64,000 bases of DNA from Candidatus Baltobacteraceae bacterium (GCA_036488875.1 DASXGW010000013.1:404894-468893), one strand, 5' to 3'. Numbered from the stretch's first letter, positions 24,994 through 33,697 are shown. A program made the numbers and translations. The notes: a model not told the origin generated them from the letters alone.

Positions 24994-26551
24994 CCTAGCC
25001 GGCGCCGCGCTCTGCGCACTGCTCGCGCTGACGGGATGCAGCCGTTCGCACGGCGAGCCGCACGTGCTGCGCATCGCCGACATCGTCGATCCGTCTTCGC
25101 TCAACCCGCTGCTGGCGCACGATCAGGACACGATCGGATACGATCTGCTCGTCACCGAAACGCTCGTCGGGCTCTCGGCCGATAACCGGCTCGTCCCAAT
25201 TCTCGTGACGCGCGTGCCGACGCGCGCCAACGGCGACGTCTCGAGCGATGGAAAAACGATCGTCTACCATCTCAAGCCCCGCGTGCGTTTCGCCGACGGC
25301 ACGCCGCTGAGCTCGCGCGACGTTGCGTTCACGTTCCACGCCATTCTCGATCCGCGCAACCCCGTCGAGTCGCAGGATGCCTATCGGCGCGTCGCGTCGT
25401 TGCAGACGCCCGACGCGCACACCGTCGTCATACGGCTCAAGAAGCGCTGGAACGCCGCGGTCGCGCAGCTCTTCGCGCAGGCGGACTTTGCCTTCGGCAT
25501 TCTGCCGTCGCACGCGTTCGCGTCGACCGACGTGACGCACGCGCCGTGGAATCAACTCCCCTACGGCACCGGACCGTTTCGCGTGGTCCGATGGGAGCGG
25601 GCCAACCGCATCGTCCTGGAGGCCAATCCGTACTACCGGCCGGTACCCAAGCTGCGGCGCGTCGTCTTTCTGCTCATTCCGTCTCGGCAAGCGTCGCTGG
25701 TAGCGTTACGCTCGGGTGACGTCGACGTCGCTTACCTCGATCCCGCGCAGCTTCCCGAGACGCGCGGCCTCTCCGGCGTGCGCCTGATGGTCACCCCGGT
25801 CAACGGTTTGTATATGTTGACCTTGCGCGTCACCAATCCGCCGACGAGCGATGCCGCGGTGCGCCGGGCGATTGACGCGGCGATCGACCGCGATGCCATC
25901 GTTCGCGGACGGTACGGCGCGCTGACGGCCGCGGACTCGTTCTTACCGCCCGTCTTTGCCTGGCACGACCACGGGCCTACGGCGGCGCGTCCGGCAGCGG
26001 TCCAGCGCGAACTCGGCGGCGACGGCTGGCATCGCGACGGACAGTGGTGGACGAAGAACGGCAAGCGGTTGAGCGTGACCGTCGATTTCGAGCCGAGTCT
26101 CGAAACGTGGATGGAAGTCATCGAGCAAGAACAGTTGCGCGCCGCGGGGATCGACGCGTCGCTCAAACCCTTTACCGGAACCGAGTTCAACGCCCCTGAG
26201 GGCCCGTTGCGCAGCGGCCGCTTCACCCTGGCTTCGAGTCAGTGGATCGGCGCCGCCGATCCCGAGCAATCGGTCATCTTTGCGTGCAGCCAACGCGGCG
26301 CCAACGGTAATAACGATTCCGATTACTGCGACCCGCAGTTCGAAGCGCTCTTCGACGACCAAGCGACGACCCCGTCGATGCGCCGCCGCGCGGCAGATTA
26401 CGTAGCGATGCAGCGGATCGTGCGGCGCGACGTTCCGATCGTACCGATCGCCTTTGAGACCCGCATCGACGGCATAGCGGATCGAGTAAGCGGCTTCCGG
26501 CGGAATATGTTGATGTATCCGGTCGATCCGCAGAGCTGGGACGCCCGATAA
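24980..26551 (+). CDS. Peptide/solute-binding lipoprotein of an ABC importer (SBP family 5)
   Basis: 523 residues. Signal peptide with lipobox LLALTGC, then the DppA/OppA-type fold: IADIVDPSSLNPLLAHD, YHLKPRVRFADGTPLSSRDVAFTF, PYGTGPFRVVRWERANRIVLEANP, and AVRRAIDAAIDRDAIV. These proteins capture oligopeptides, nickel-histidine complexes or glycosides in the periplasm for an ABC permease. No permease or ATPase gene is nearby, so this is an orphan receptor. Starts inside the kinase gene. Confidence 0.92.
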   Translation: MRRRNLAGAALCALLALTGCSRSHGEPHVLRIADIVDPSSLNPLLAHDQDTIGYDLLVTETLVGLSADNRLVPILVTRVPTRANGDVSSDGKTIVYHLKPRVRFADGTPLSSRDVAFTFHAILDPRNPVESQDAYRRVASLQTPDAHTVVIRLKKRWNAAVAQLFAQADFAFGILPSHAFASTDVTHAPWNQLPYGTGPFRVVRWERANRIVLEANPYYRPVPKLRRVVFLLIPSRQASLVALRSGDVDVAYLDPAQLPETRGLSGVRLMVTPVNGLYMLTLRVTNPPTSDAAVRRAIDAAIDRDAIVRGRYGALTAADSFLPPVFAWHDHGPTAARPAAVQRELGGDGWHRDGQWWTKNGKRLSVTVDFEPSLETWMEVIEQEQLRAAGIDASLKPFTGTEFNAPEGPLRSGRFTLASSQWIGAADPEQSVIFACSQRGANGNNDSDYCDPQFEALFDDQATTPSMRRRAADYVAMQRIVRRDVPIVPIAFETRIDGIADRVSGFRRNMLMYPVDPQSWDAR

Positions 26552-26621
26552 ATCGAGGCGAGCCAAGCTTGCTTATGTGTAATGTGACTTAAGTTGGGCA
26601 AAAGCGCCTAGGGGGTTACTC

Positions 26622-28376
26622 TTGGCAGCTAAGACCCGAAACCGCGACCAGCAACGGCTCGCGCTTCTCGTCAGATCGGGAGAGATTTTTCATCAGTCGC
26701 TGGATGTCGCGGAAACGCTTAACAACGTCGCGCGCCTGGCCGTGGAGACGTTTGCGGAAATTTGCCTCTTCGATTTAATCGACGAGCGCTCGGAGCGCCT
26801 TTTCGTTACCGCCTCCGCCCATCGTGACCCAAGCAAAGAACAGGCCCTTGCAAGCGTCCAGTCGATTCTCTACGTCGAAGAGTTCGGCGTTCATCCGGTC
26901 GTCCAAGTCACGCGCACCGGCGAACCGTTTTTCTTGCCGCACATCAGCGAAGAAGTGCTGATGAGTCACGCGGCGTCGCGGCAGCACGAACGGTACATGC
27001 GTCAGTTCGGCTACCGCTCGAAGATCGTCGTTGCGGTGGTGTCGCAGAATCAGATCTTCGGCGCGCTGACCTTCGTGCGCACAGACGCCGACGTCGAGTT
27101 CAATCACGCCGATCTGCAGTTTGCCATCGAGGTAGGACGCCGCGCGGGCGTCGCCGTCGCCAACGCCAAACAGTACCATCGCGAGCAGCACGTCGCCGAG
27201 ACGCTGCAGCGCGCGTTCCTGCCGAGGACGCTTCCGTCGCGGCGCGGATTTCAGGTGAGTGCGCACTACCGGCCCGGTTCCACGGAAGCGGACATCGGCG
27301 GCGACTGGTACGATGCGTTCGTAAACGGGAGCGGGAACGTGGTGGTGGCCATCGGCGACGTCACCGGAAAGGGCATTGAGGCGGCACGCCTGATGGTGCT
27401 GATGCGTCAGGCCGTTCGCGTGGCCTCGCTCGATTCGGACGATCCGCACTACATCGCCGGCGTTTGCAACCGGTTGCTGCTCCAGGAAGGCGGCGAACGT
27501 TTCGCGAGCGCGTTCGTCGGCGTGATCGATTCCGAAAGCGGCGTTTTGCGTTACGTTTCGGCCGGCCACGCGCCGCCGTTGATTCGGCAGCCGGACGGAA
27601 CGATAACGAAGCTCGAACCGCCGTCGGCGCCGTTGGGGGCGTTCGCGGACGTCGCGTTCGACGTGCACGAAGCACGGTGTTCGCCGGGCAGCGTCCTCGC
27701 GCTCTATACGGACGGCATCGTCGAAATCAATCGCGACGTCCTTACCGGCGAGCGTCGCTTGCAAGAGCTGCTCGAAGCGAAGGCGGTCTTGTACGCGGCC
27801 AATCCAGCGGAGTTTCTCGAACGGGTTATCGGCGACGACCCGCCGCGCGACGACATCGCGATTCTGGTCGTGACGTTTACGCGGCGAACGATGCGCTGGC
27901 GCTTTGAAGCGGCCGATGCGAGAACCGCGTATTCCTTACGAAACGACTATCTCGCGAATCTTCAACGCGTTTGTGCTGCCGAGCCCGACGATCTGTCGCT
28001 GTGCGGCGTGATCTTCGCGGAACTGATCGGTAACGCCGTCCGGCACGCGTCGGGTCCGTTGAGCGTTTCGCTCGAGTTTCGCGGTGAAGAAGTGCTGCTT
28101 CACATCATCGATAAGGGTCCGGGCTTCACGTTCGAACCTTCGCTGCCGCGGGACATTTGGTCCGAATCGGGACGCGGTCTTTTTCTTGTCTCGCAGCTTG
28201 CGCGAGGCGTCGAGGTCGAGCGCCTACCCGGGGCGGGAAGCCACGTCTGCGCCGTGCTTCCGGTGCGCTGCGTAACGAACGAGACGCGCCGCGGCGCGGT
28301 TACGACGAGGGGGACGGTGCCGGAGACGGACGAATCGCATCCGCTCCAGCGCAGAGCTGCGTCCGGCCGAGCGTAA
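26622..28376 (+). CDS. GAF - SpoIIE/PP2C phosphatase - HATPase regulator
   Basis: 584 residues, a fusion of RsbU-like and RsbW-like activities. The GAF sensor spans about 25-190. The PP2C phosphatase (~195-400) has its metal aspartates in IGGDWYDAF, IGDVTGKGIEAA, LYTDGIVEI and PRDDIAILV. The C-terminal GHKL/HATPase domain (~415-545) has FAELIGNAVRHA, IDKGPGF and SGRGLFLVSQL, resembling anti-sigma kinases. Such proteins phosphorylate and dephosphorylate STAS antagonists to free a sigma factor. A STAS gene lies at 30326. TTG start with AGGGGG upstream. Confidence 0.92.
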   Translation: MAAKTRNRDQQRLALLVRSGEIFHQSLDVAETLNNVARLAVETFAEICLFDLIDERSERLFVTASAHRDPSKEQALASVQSILYVEEFGVHPVVQVTRTGEPFFLPHISEEVLMSHAASRQHERYMRQFGYRSKIVVAVVSQNQIFGALTFVRTDADVEFNHADLQFAIEVGRRAGVAVANAKQYHREQHVAETLQRAFLPRTLPSRRGFQVSAHYRPGSTEADIGGDWYDAFVNGSGNVVVAIGDVTGKGIEAARLMVLMRQAVRVASLDSDDPHYIAGVCNRLLLQEGGERFASAFVGVIDSESGVLRYVSAGHAPPLIRQPDGTITKLEPPSAPLGAFADVAFDVHEARCSPGSVLALYTDGIVEINRDVLTGERRLQELLEAKAVLYAANPAEFLERVIGDDPPRDDIAILVVTFTRRTMRWRFEAADARTAYSLRNDYLANLQRVCAAEPDDLSLCGVIFAELIGNAVRHASGPLSVSLEFRGEEVLLHIIDKGPGFTFEPSLPRDIWSESGRGLFLVSQLARGVEVERLPGAGSHVCAVLPVRCVTNETRRGAVTTRGTVPETDESHPLQRRAASGRA

Positions 28377-28665
28377 ATCCGAGCAGCGGTGCGCCGCTCG
28401 CCGCGGTGGCGTTCTGCGTCACGTTTACCGGCGCCGCGGGTAGTAAGGCGACGCGATTGTACAACGCGTCGACCTGTCGCACGAGCGCCGCTTCCGAGCG
28501 ATCGTTTAAATTGTCGTCGAACCACTGACACCGATCGACGCTGCCTCGAAGCGCCGCAAACTGATACACCACTTGATCCGCGGCAGACGTGGGACGGATC
28601 GCGGCGGCGCAGATCAGTCCGAGAGCGGCGGTGAGAATCGAAATGCGCTTGAGCATACGTCTCAT
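28300..28665 (-). CDS. Small exported protein, unknown function
   Basis: 121 residues. The N-terminus is a good Sec signal (RISILTAALGLICAAAIRPTSAA). The mature part has two cysteines (VDRCQWF and TQLCAG), a possible disulfide, and a Pro/Ser-rich end. Residues ~38-75 look helical (LNDRSEAALVRQVDALYNRV). No family recognised. The gene converges on the SpoIIE gene and overlaps its 3' end by 77 bases, so the C-terminal tails of both are encoded on opposite strands of the same DNA. Start ATG 28665 or 28656. Confidence 0.65.
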   Translation of the reverse strand: MRRMLKRISILTAALGLICAAAIRPTSAADQVVYQFAALRGSVDRCQWFDDNLNDRSEAALVRQVDALYNRVALLPAAPVNVTQNATAASGAPLLGFTLGRTQLCAGADAIRPSPAPSPSS

Positions 28666-28701
28666 ATTACCACCCGCCGGACGCGCCGCCTCCCAAGGGC
28701 G

Positions 28702-29046
28702 CTATATGCCGGCTCCGGATTCGCCTGGAACCGGCTGTTCTTGCGTCGCGTCTTCGAGCGGTAAACCCGCGTCGTGCCAGCCTTCGATGCCGCCGTCGAG
28801 CGACGCCGCGCCGGCATAACCGCTGCGCTGCATCTTGTCGACGACGGCCGCGACAACGTTTTGCGAATCGCCGTACACGGCGATCGGGCCGTCGCGGGGC
28901 AACGGTAAGACCAGCGGATCGGCTTCCAAGACGTGCTTCGGATCGTAATGGATCGCGCCGCGGATCTGTTTGCGTCCGGGACGCATGCGCACGTCGACCA
29001 CGGGGGTCGACGTCGTATCGATTTCGTCCGGTCTAATCGTTTTCAC
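28702..29046 (-). CDS. Rhodanese-like domain protein lacking the catalytic cysteine
   Basis: 114 residues with the single rhodanese fold: an N-terminal PVVDVRMRPGRKQIRGAIHY (the IRGAIH turn) and a C-terminal SGYAGAASLDGGIEGWHDAG. At the active-site loop the usual VYCxxG is IAVYGDSQN, with Gly59 where the sulfur-carrying Cys should be. It is therefore unlikely to transfer sulfur. Inactive rhodaneses often act as binding or regulatory domains. GTG start; 36 bases separate it from the gene behind it, so the two may be cotranscribed. Confidence 0.85.
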   Translation of the reverse strand: MKTIRPDEIDTTSTPVVDVRMRPGRKQIRGAIHYDPKHVLEADPLVLPLPRDGPIAVYGDSQNVVAAVVDKMQRSGYAGAASLDGGIEGWHDAGLPLEDATQEQPVPGESGAGI

Positions 29047-29108
29047 CCAACGCTTCTACCCGCATTGTTTCGCCCGAAGTCGAACGAGGGGGCGCTCCCA
29101 CGCTGGGG

Positions 29109-30245
29109 TTAGAGCGGCTCGAGCGCGCGCGTGACGTCGAAGTGGTAGAGCGCGTCGAACTGATCGATCAACCGGGCCGTGAAATAATGACTGTCCGCTT
29201 CGGTCTGCGGCTGGTAAACGACGCCGATGGCGCGCTCGCGGGCCTGCTGCGGCAAACCGGCCAGCTTCGGCCGATGCGCCCGTAGCGGCACGAGGAACCG
29301 AGGTACGTTGGTCGCGTGGAAAAGATATTCGTAGCTGTCGCCGCGCGCGGGCACGATCCGCTTACGCTCGACGGGCGCGTGCCATTGCGACGCTGCGGTA
29401 ACCGTTCCGGTGTACGTCGTGAGCCCGATGACGATTGCCTGGGGGCCGAATCGCCGGCGCGCGAGCGCTCCGACGTTCGTTTCGTTGTGCGTCCAAACGA
29501 CGATCTTCGTCGGGCCCTGTGCGATCGCGAGATGTTCTATCAGACGCTCGAGCGTGTCGAACATGTGCGCGTCCCGCAGGTTTCGCGCGCAAGGCGACTC
29601 ATCGAGCATGGCCCGATAATACTCTTGTGCGTTTCCCGCCACACGAGCGCTCTGCTGCGCGTAGAAGTATTGATCGACCGGGACGCGCTCGTCGATTGGA
29701 GCGTGATGCGAAGCCATGCGCGCAATATCCAACAGCTCGGAGACGAGCAGGTCCCGGCAATCCGTGTCTGCCACGGGCATGACGGCGTGTGAGGCGTACA
29801 TGCCGTACAGATCCAGCCCGTAAAAGCCGGCCTTTGGGCGCCGTCTCGCGGGCGCTCCGTCGTTATGTTCGCGCAGCCACGCGATGAAATCGAGGACTTC
29901 CGCGTTGCGCCACATCCACGTGGGGAATCGTTTGAAGCCGTCGAACGACTCGAGCGCGTCTGCGTCGTCACTCGCGCCGCGAACGTATCGGTTCACGCGA
30001 TACGCGTCGGGCCAATCGCCTTCGATGCACACCGCCGTAAAACCGCGGCGATCAATGAGCCGTCGCGTGATATCGGCGCGCGCTCGATAAAACTCGTGCG
30101 TGCCGTGGGTCGATTCGCCGATCAGCACGACGGATGCGTCGCCGATCATGCCGAACAGCGTCTCATCGTCGCTTACCCCGCCCTTGAGCGGAACGAGCGC
30201 GTGCGCAAGGTCGATCGCCAATCGCCCCTCAGCCGACGGTGCCAT
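29109..30245 (-). CDS. Erythromycin-esterase-family hydrolase with a shortened active-site segment
   Basis: 378 residues. The N-terminal motif VVLIGESTHGTHEFYRARADIT carries the catalytic Glu44 and His47 of the EreB family. The second conserved block normally reads W-x-H-N-x-H-V-G-D-A-R-A-T before N-V-G-x-L. Here it is VVWTHNETNVGALARRRFG, with the second His and about 15-20 residues missing. After that the family pattern resumes (TTYTGTVTAASQWHAP). Chromosomal members of this family have no proven role; macrolide hydrolysis is a property of plasmid-borne relatives and should not be assumed. Divergent from the STAS gene. Confidence 0.85.
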   Translation of the reverse strand: MAPSAEGRLAIDLAHALVPLKGGVSDDETLFGMIGDASVVLIGESTHGTHEFYRARADITRRLIDRRGFTAVCIEGDWPDAYRVNRYVRGASDDADALESFDGFKRFPTWMWRNAEVLDFIAWLREHNDGAPARRRPKAGFYGLDLYGMYASHAVMPVADTDCRDLLVSELLDIARMASHHAPIDERVPVDQYFYAQQSARVAGNAQEYYRAMLDESPCARNLRDAHMFDTLERLIEHLAIAQGPTKIVVWTHNETNVGALARRRFGPQAIVIGLTTYTGTVTAASQWHAPVERKRIVPARGDSYEYLFHATNVPRFLVPLRAHRPKLAGLPQQARERAIGVVYQPQTEADSHYFTARLIDQFDALYHFDVTRALEPL

Positions 30246-30325
30246 GGGTCTAGTTTGCCCCGCCGACGGGAATGCTGAATGAAGAAGGTGTGAAAGAATT
30301 GGGGAGCCGTCAAGAGGAGGGACGC

Positions 30326-30664
30326 ATGCTTTCGACGGGTCGTGAGCCGGTCGAAGGGCGCCAGGTGATCACGATCGTCTTGCGCGGGGACTTGTCGGTG
30401 CAGACGCTTTCCGAGTTACGCGAAACGCTCGCGCACGCCGAAGGCTGCGACGTCGTGGTTCTGGATTTGGGCGCCGTGAACTACGTCGACTCGACGACCT
30501 TGACGGCGTTCGTGAAGCTGCGCGGGAGAATGTTGGAGGGCGGACGCGCGGGAACCGTGCGTATCGCGCGGCCCGTGACGAGCGTTCGGCGGATTTTCGA
30601 GATCTGCCACCTCGACAAGCTCTTCGAGATCTACGACTCGATTGAGGACGCCCAGCGCGCCTAA
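30326..30664 (+). CDS. STAS-domain anti-sigma-factor antagonist (RsbV/SpoIIAA-like)
   Basis: 112 residues. GDLSVQTLSELRETL, VVLDLGAVNYVDSTTLTAFV and VTSVRRIFEICHLDKLFEIYDS form one STAS fold. The phospho-acceptor serine is Ser56 in VDSTTL. When unphosphorylated such proteins bind a HATPase anti-sigma factor; when phosphorylated they release it. Start ATG 30326 is chosen because AAGAGGAGGG lies just upstream; an ATG at 30272 has no such site. The likely partner is the GAF-SpoIIE-HATPase protein at 26622, and possibly the MASE1-SpoIIE gene at 33705. Confidence 0.9.
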   Translation: MLSTGREPVEGRQVITIVLRGDLSVQTLSELRETLAHAEGCDVVVLDLGAVNYVDSTTLTAFVKLRGRMLEGGRAGTVRIARPVTSVRRIFEICHLDKLFEIYDSIEDAQRA

Positions 30665-30670
30665 CGCCGA

Positions 30671-31477
30671 TTAGTGGTGGTCGATGCCGACCGCCGGCGC
30701 GCGTGCGAGCATCTCGTCGATCAAGGTTACGATGCCGCCGGCCGCCGCGTCGAGCAGCGCGCGCCCCTTCGCGGCCGTGGCTTTCGTCGGGTCGCCCATG
30801 ACGCCCGATTGCGACAGCGAACTCCACGCCTCCATCATGACCAGCGGACCGTCGCCTGCAACGAGATCGGTCCAATAGTTCTCGGTCGGACGATGCGACA
30901 GCTCGCGGCGCGCGAGACTCATGTCGACGAGATCCGGCGCGATTGCAAGGTAAAGTGACGTCTCGAACTCGCAAGCGTGATTCATGCCGCCGACCTTGTC
31001 GGATTCGCGCAACCCTTCGGCTACGTCGCGAACGCCTGGGGCGTTCCAGTAGTTTACGGCCGCGGCGAGCACGCCGCTATGCACGACCGCCAAACGCGCG
31101 ATGATGTCGACGAACGGGGTGTTGCTGCCGTGTCCGTTGACGACGAGCAGTTTCTTGAAACCGTGATGGGCCAAGCTCTTGCAGACGTCGAGTCCGTAGT
31201 CGAGCAGGGTGTGCGGTCCGATCGTGATGGCGCCCGGAAAATCCATGTGGTGCGGACTGTATCCGTGATTGATCGACGGAACGAGGATCGCACGATCGGC
31301 AGCTCGAGCGACCGCGGCCTCGCACACCGCGTTGCACAAACGCAAGTCGGTGTCGATCGGGAGATGCGGCCCGTGATCCTCGATCGTCGCGATCGGGATC
31401 ACCGCGACGCGATTCTGCGCGGCCGCCGCTTTGACTTCGGGCCACGTCAGCTCGCCATACCGGTACTTCGCGGTCAT
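30671..31477 (-). CDS. Creatininase-family amidohydrolase
   Basis: 268 residues from ATG 31477. Metal-binding residues typical of creatinine amidohydrolases are present: Glu, His and Asp in IEDHGPHLPIDTD, the loop INHGYSPHHMDFPG, VVNGHGSN, and Glu in HACEFETSLYL. Family members use Zn or Mn to open cyclic amides (creatinine, formamidopyrimidines) or to cleave peptides during cofactor maturation (MftE). No mycofactocin genes are present. The ATG overlaps the TGA of the upstream phosphoesterase (ATGA), indicating translational coupling. The stop is 6 bases from that of the convergent STAS gene. Confidence 0.9.
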   Translation of the reverse strand: MTAKYRYGELTWPEVKAAAAQNRVAVIPIATIEDHGPHLPIDTDLRLCNAVCEAAVARAADRAILVPSINHGYSPHHMDFPGAITIGPHTLLDYGLDVCKSLAHHGFKKLLVVNGHGSNTPFVDIIARLAVVHSGVLAAAVNYWNAPGVRDVAEGLRESDKVGGMNHACEFETSLYLAIAPDLVDMSLARRELSHRPTENYWTDLVAGDGPLVMMEAWSSLSQSGVMGDPTKATAAKGRALLDAAAGGIVTLIDEMLARAPAVGIDHH

Positions 31478-32937
31478 TCGGGAACGATACCGCCGTCGTT
31501 GTCGATGATTTGTTTGGCCGTTGCGCCGGCGGCGCAGTGCGGATTTTGATACCGGGCGGCAACGGGAGTAAAGGCGTGCGCCTTCTGCGTGAAGTCGAAG
31601 CCGTCCACGATCGAGGTCGCGCTCGCGTCGCTCGTGCCAAGCGAATCGGTGTCGAACGTCTGCTCGACGAACTTGAGCACGCTGCCGAAATCGTACTGCG
31701 TGTGCGAAACGAAACCGCTCTTTGCGTAGGGCGAGACGATAATGAGCGGAACGCGCATGCCTAGGCTCGTGTAGCTGGTCTGCGGCGGGGCGACGTTGTC
31801 GTAAAAGCCTCCCCAATCGTCCCACAGGATGAGGATCGCGGTGTCGTTCCAATACTTGCTCTTGCCCACCGCGTTGACGACCTGCGCGATCCACGACGGG
31901 CCCTTGTCGTCGCCGGATGCCGGATGGTCCGAACAGAGCAAACCGGGGATGACCCACGACATCTGCGGCAGCGTTCCCTTCGCGATGTCGCCCAGAACGT
32001 TTCCGGCGGGCTCGCTGATGTGTGTCTTCCAATCGGCGCCGGTTCCGGTGCAGCGATCGGGAGCATTAAAGTGGGCACAGCGCACCTTGGCGATCGGGTC
32101 GAAGCCGTTCCAAACCGAACCCGAGAAATCGGTATCCGGACCCGACGACGTGAACGGATCGCCGTAGACGTAGTACTTCCACGACACCTTGGCCGCATCG
32201 AGGACGTCGGCCATGCTTTTGTACGCGAAGCACGGAAACGGACCGCCGTTGGTAATCACTTTCCCGCTCGTCGTGATGATCGAGGTTGCGGTGCCGGGCG
32301 AAGCGTCGCAACCCCATGGAAATGCGCTGGGCGTGTCGACGACGGACTCGTGCGAGTTGAGCTGCGTCGTTCCGGCAACGATTTGCTGGTGTGCGACGAA
32401 ACTGTCGGTCGTCGCCGTCGAGAACATGTGATCGGCTAACGCGTACGACGACGCTAGATCCCAGTAGGGCTTGACCTCGGAACGCTCCACGTACGCGTAC
32501 GGGTAGAGCTTGGCGTTGCCTTGTCCGCCGCCGGTACCGAGCGTGACGAGATCGAAGCCGTCCATCTTGCCGCCGTGGTATTCCAGCTCGTACGCCGCGT
32601 GATCGTGTTGCAGGTCCGTTCCCGCCGCCGGCTTTCCGGTCGACTCCAATGTTATCTGTTGAAGGTGCACGTTCGTGCCGGCTTTACACCACGTTGCGGC
32701 GGTCCCGTCGGGGAAGTGCGTCGCGCACGGGCCCGACATTGCCGTCAACGCCCCCGGAAACCCGGCAAAGAGCACGTTGAAGCTTCGGTTTTCTTGGAAG
32801 AGCACGATGACGTGCCCAATCTTTGCCTTTGGAGTCACCGGCGTGACGGGTGAGTTCGAGCTCGAGCAGGCCGCGAGCATCGTCGCAGCTGTCGCAACGA
32901 TCGTCGTCGCAATCGCCTGGGCGCGGGAACGTTTCAA
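31474..32937 (-). CDS. PF04185-type phosphoesterase lipoprotein (paralogue 2)
   Basis: 487 residues from TTG 32937, chosen because GGAGG lies 5 bases upstream; the frame extends further but reads as arginine-rich filler. Lipobox TMLAACSSS, then HVIVLFQENRSFNVLFAGFPG, HGGKMDGFDL, CSDHPASGDDKGPS and LWDDWGGFYDN in the same order as the 15106 gene. The two share long matching stretches near the C-terminus (KGPSW, SPYAKSGFVSHTQYDFGS). Four extra cysteines around the middle suggest disulfides. Likely outer-membrane-anchored or periplasmic phosphodiesterase or phosphatase; substrate unknown. Translationally coupled to the creatininase gene. Confidence 0.88.
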   Translation of the reverse strand: MKRSRAQAIATTIVATAATMLAACSSSNSPVTPVTPKAKIGHVIVLFQENRSFNVLFAGFPGALTAMSGPCATHFPDGTAATWCKAGTNVHLQQITLESTGKPAAGTDLQHDHAAYELEYHGGKMDGFDLVTLGTGGGQGNAKLYPYAYVERSEVKPYWDLASSYALADHMFSTATTDSFVAHQQIVAGTTQLNSHESVVDTPSAFPWGCDASPGTATSIITTSGKVITNGGPFPCFAYKSMADVLDAAKVSWKYYVYGDPFTSSGPDTDFSGSVWNGFDPIAKVRCAHFNAPDRCTGTGADWKTHISEPAGNVLGDIAKGTLPQMSWVIPGLLCSDHPASGDDKGPSWIAQVVNAVGKSKYWNDTAILILWDDWGGFYDNVAPPQTSYTSLGMRVPLIIVSPYAKSGFVSHTQYDFGSVLKFVEQTFDTDSLGTSDASATSIVDGFDFTQKAHAFTPVAARYQNPHCAAGATAKQIIDNDGGIVPE

Positions 32938-33122
32938 GGAGACCTCCGCTGGATTCGTGCTGGAGGGGCGTGGTTCGCTCCACCGGGCGAGGCTTCTTTT
33001 CGGCCGGTCAGCCGGGCAAGCAGGGTGTGGACGCCGGTGGACGATAAGTGGACGGCTTCGGCGCCATAGTATGGCAGGCGTTGCCGAACAACGCACATCG
33101 CTACTGATATAGGGAGAAGTAC

Positions 33123-33632
33123 ATGCGTTTGCTCACCACGTCGCTGATGGCCATTCTGGCCGCGGTGGCTATCACCGCCTGTTCGGGCGGATCGTCGTCG
33201 TCGAGCTCAACGGACCAATCCTCCGCGACGTCCTCGGCGGCGTCGGATACCTCGTCAGCGGATAACTCCGCGACTTCGAGTGCATCGGATACGAGCGGAG
33301 CTTCCTCGTCGGCATCTGAGTCGCAGGGCGCGGCCGCTACGTCGGACATCCCCAGCTATCCGGGCGCGGCCACCGAAGCGGCGGGCAGCTCGTCGAGCAT
33401 GGGTATGACGAAAGCCGCGTCGGGCAAAGTGATGACGAGCGCCGACTCCTTCGACAAAGTCTATGCGTGGTATCAAAAGAACATGCCGGCCGGCTCGGAG
33501 AAGGCGCACACCACGACGCCGGTTCAGAGCGCGGTCTTCATGCTCGGTGAAGCCGGTAAAGATCAGAAGTCCGTCACGATTTCGGTCTCCGGCGGCAAGA
33601 CGATGATCACGATCGCTTCGGTCAAGATGTAG
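33123..33632 (+). CDS. Serine-rich lipoprotein, unknown function
   Basis: 169 residues. Signal with lipobox AITAC at the start, then ~60 residues almost entirely Ser, Ala, Thr and Asp, a flexible and possibly surface-exposed linker. A small C-terminal alpha/beta domain follows (~75-169): SYPGAATEAAGS, SADSFDKVYAWYQKNMPAGSE, VFMLGEAGKDQKSVTISVSGGKTMITI. That domain resembles small lipoprotein domains that pair a helix of type FxxVxxWYxxxLP with a beta-sheet. Function unknown. AGGGAGAAG lies upstream of the ATG. Confidence 0.8.
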   Translation: MRLLTTSLMAILAAVAITACSGGSSSSSSTDQSSATSSAASDTSSADNSATSSASDTSGASSSASESQGAAATSDIPSYPGAATEAAGSSSSMGMTKAASGKVMTSADSFDKVYAWYQKNMPAGSEKAHTTTPVQSAVFMLGEAGKDQKSVTISVSGGKTMITIASVKM

Positions 33633-33673
33633 GTTCCTCGCGCCGCATCACGCGGCTCGCGAAACTCGTGATG

Positions 33674-33697
33674 GGGCGGCCTGCGCGGAGGCCGCCC
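33674..33697. terminator. Bidirectional terminator between convergent genes
   Basis: GGGCGGCCT-GCGCGG-AGGCCGCCC is a perfect 9-pair stem with a six-base loop, between the lipoprotein stop (33632, plus) and the SpoIIE stop (33705, minus). TTAAGCATTATT follows on the plus strand. Position and symmetry fit termination in both directions. Confidence 0.7.

Noticed and set aside
29109..30245. Calling this gene a macrolide-resistance determinant
   Set aside because: Family membership is clear, but an active-site block is missing and chromosomal homologues have no shown resistance role.
32937..33096. Longer N-terminus for the minus-strand phosphoesterase (start at 33096)
   Set aside because: The extra residues are Arg/Pro-rich and lie before a good GGAGG-TTG start and lipoprotein signal, so they are untranslated leader.
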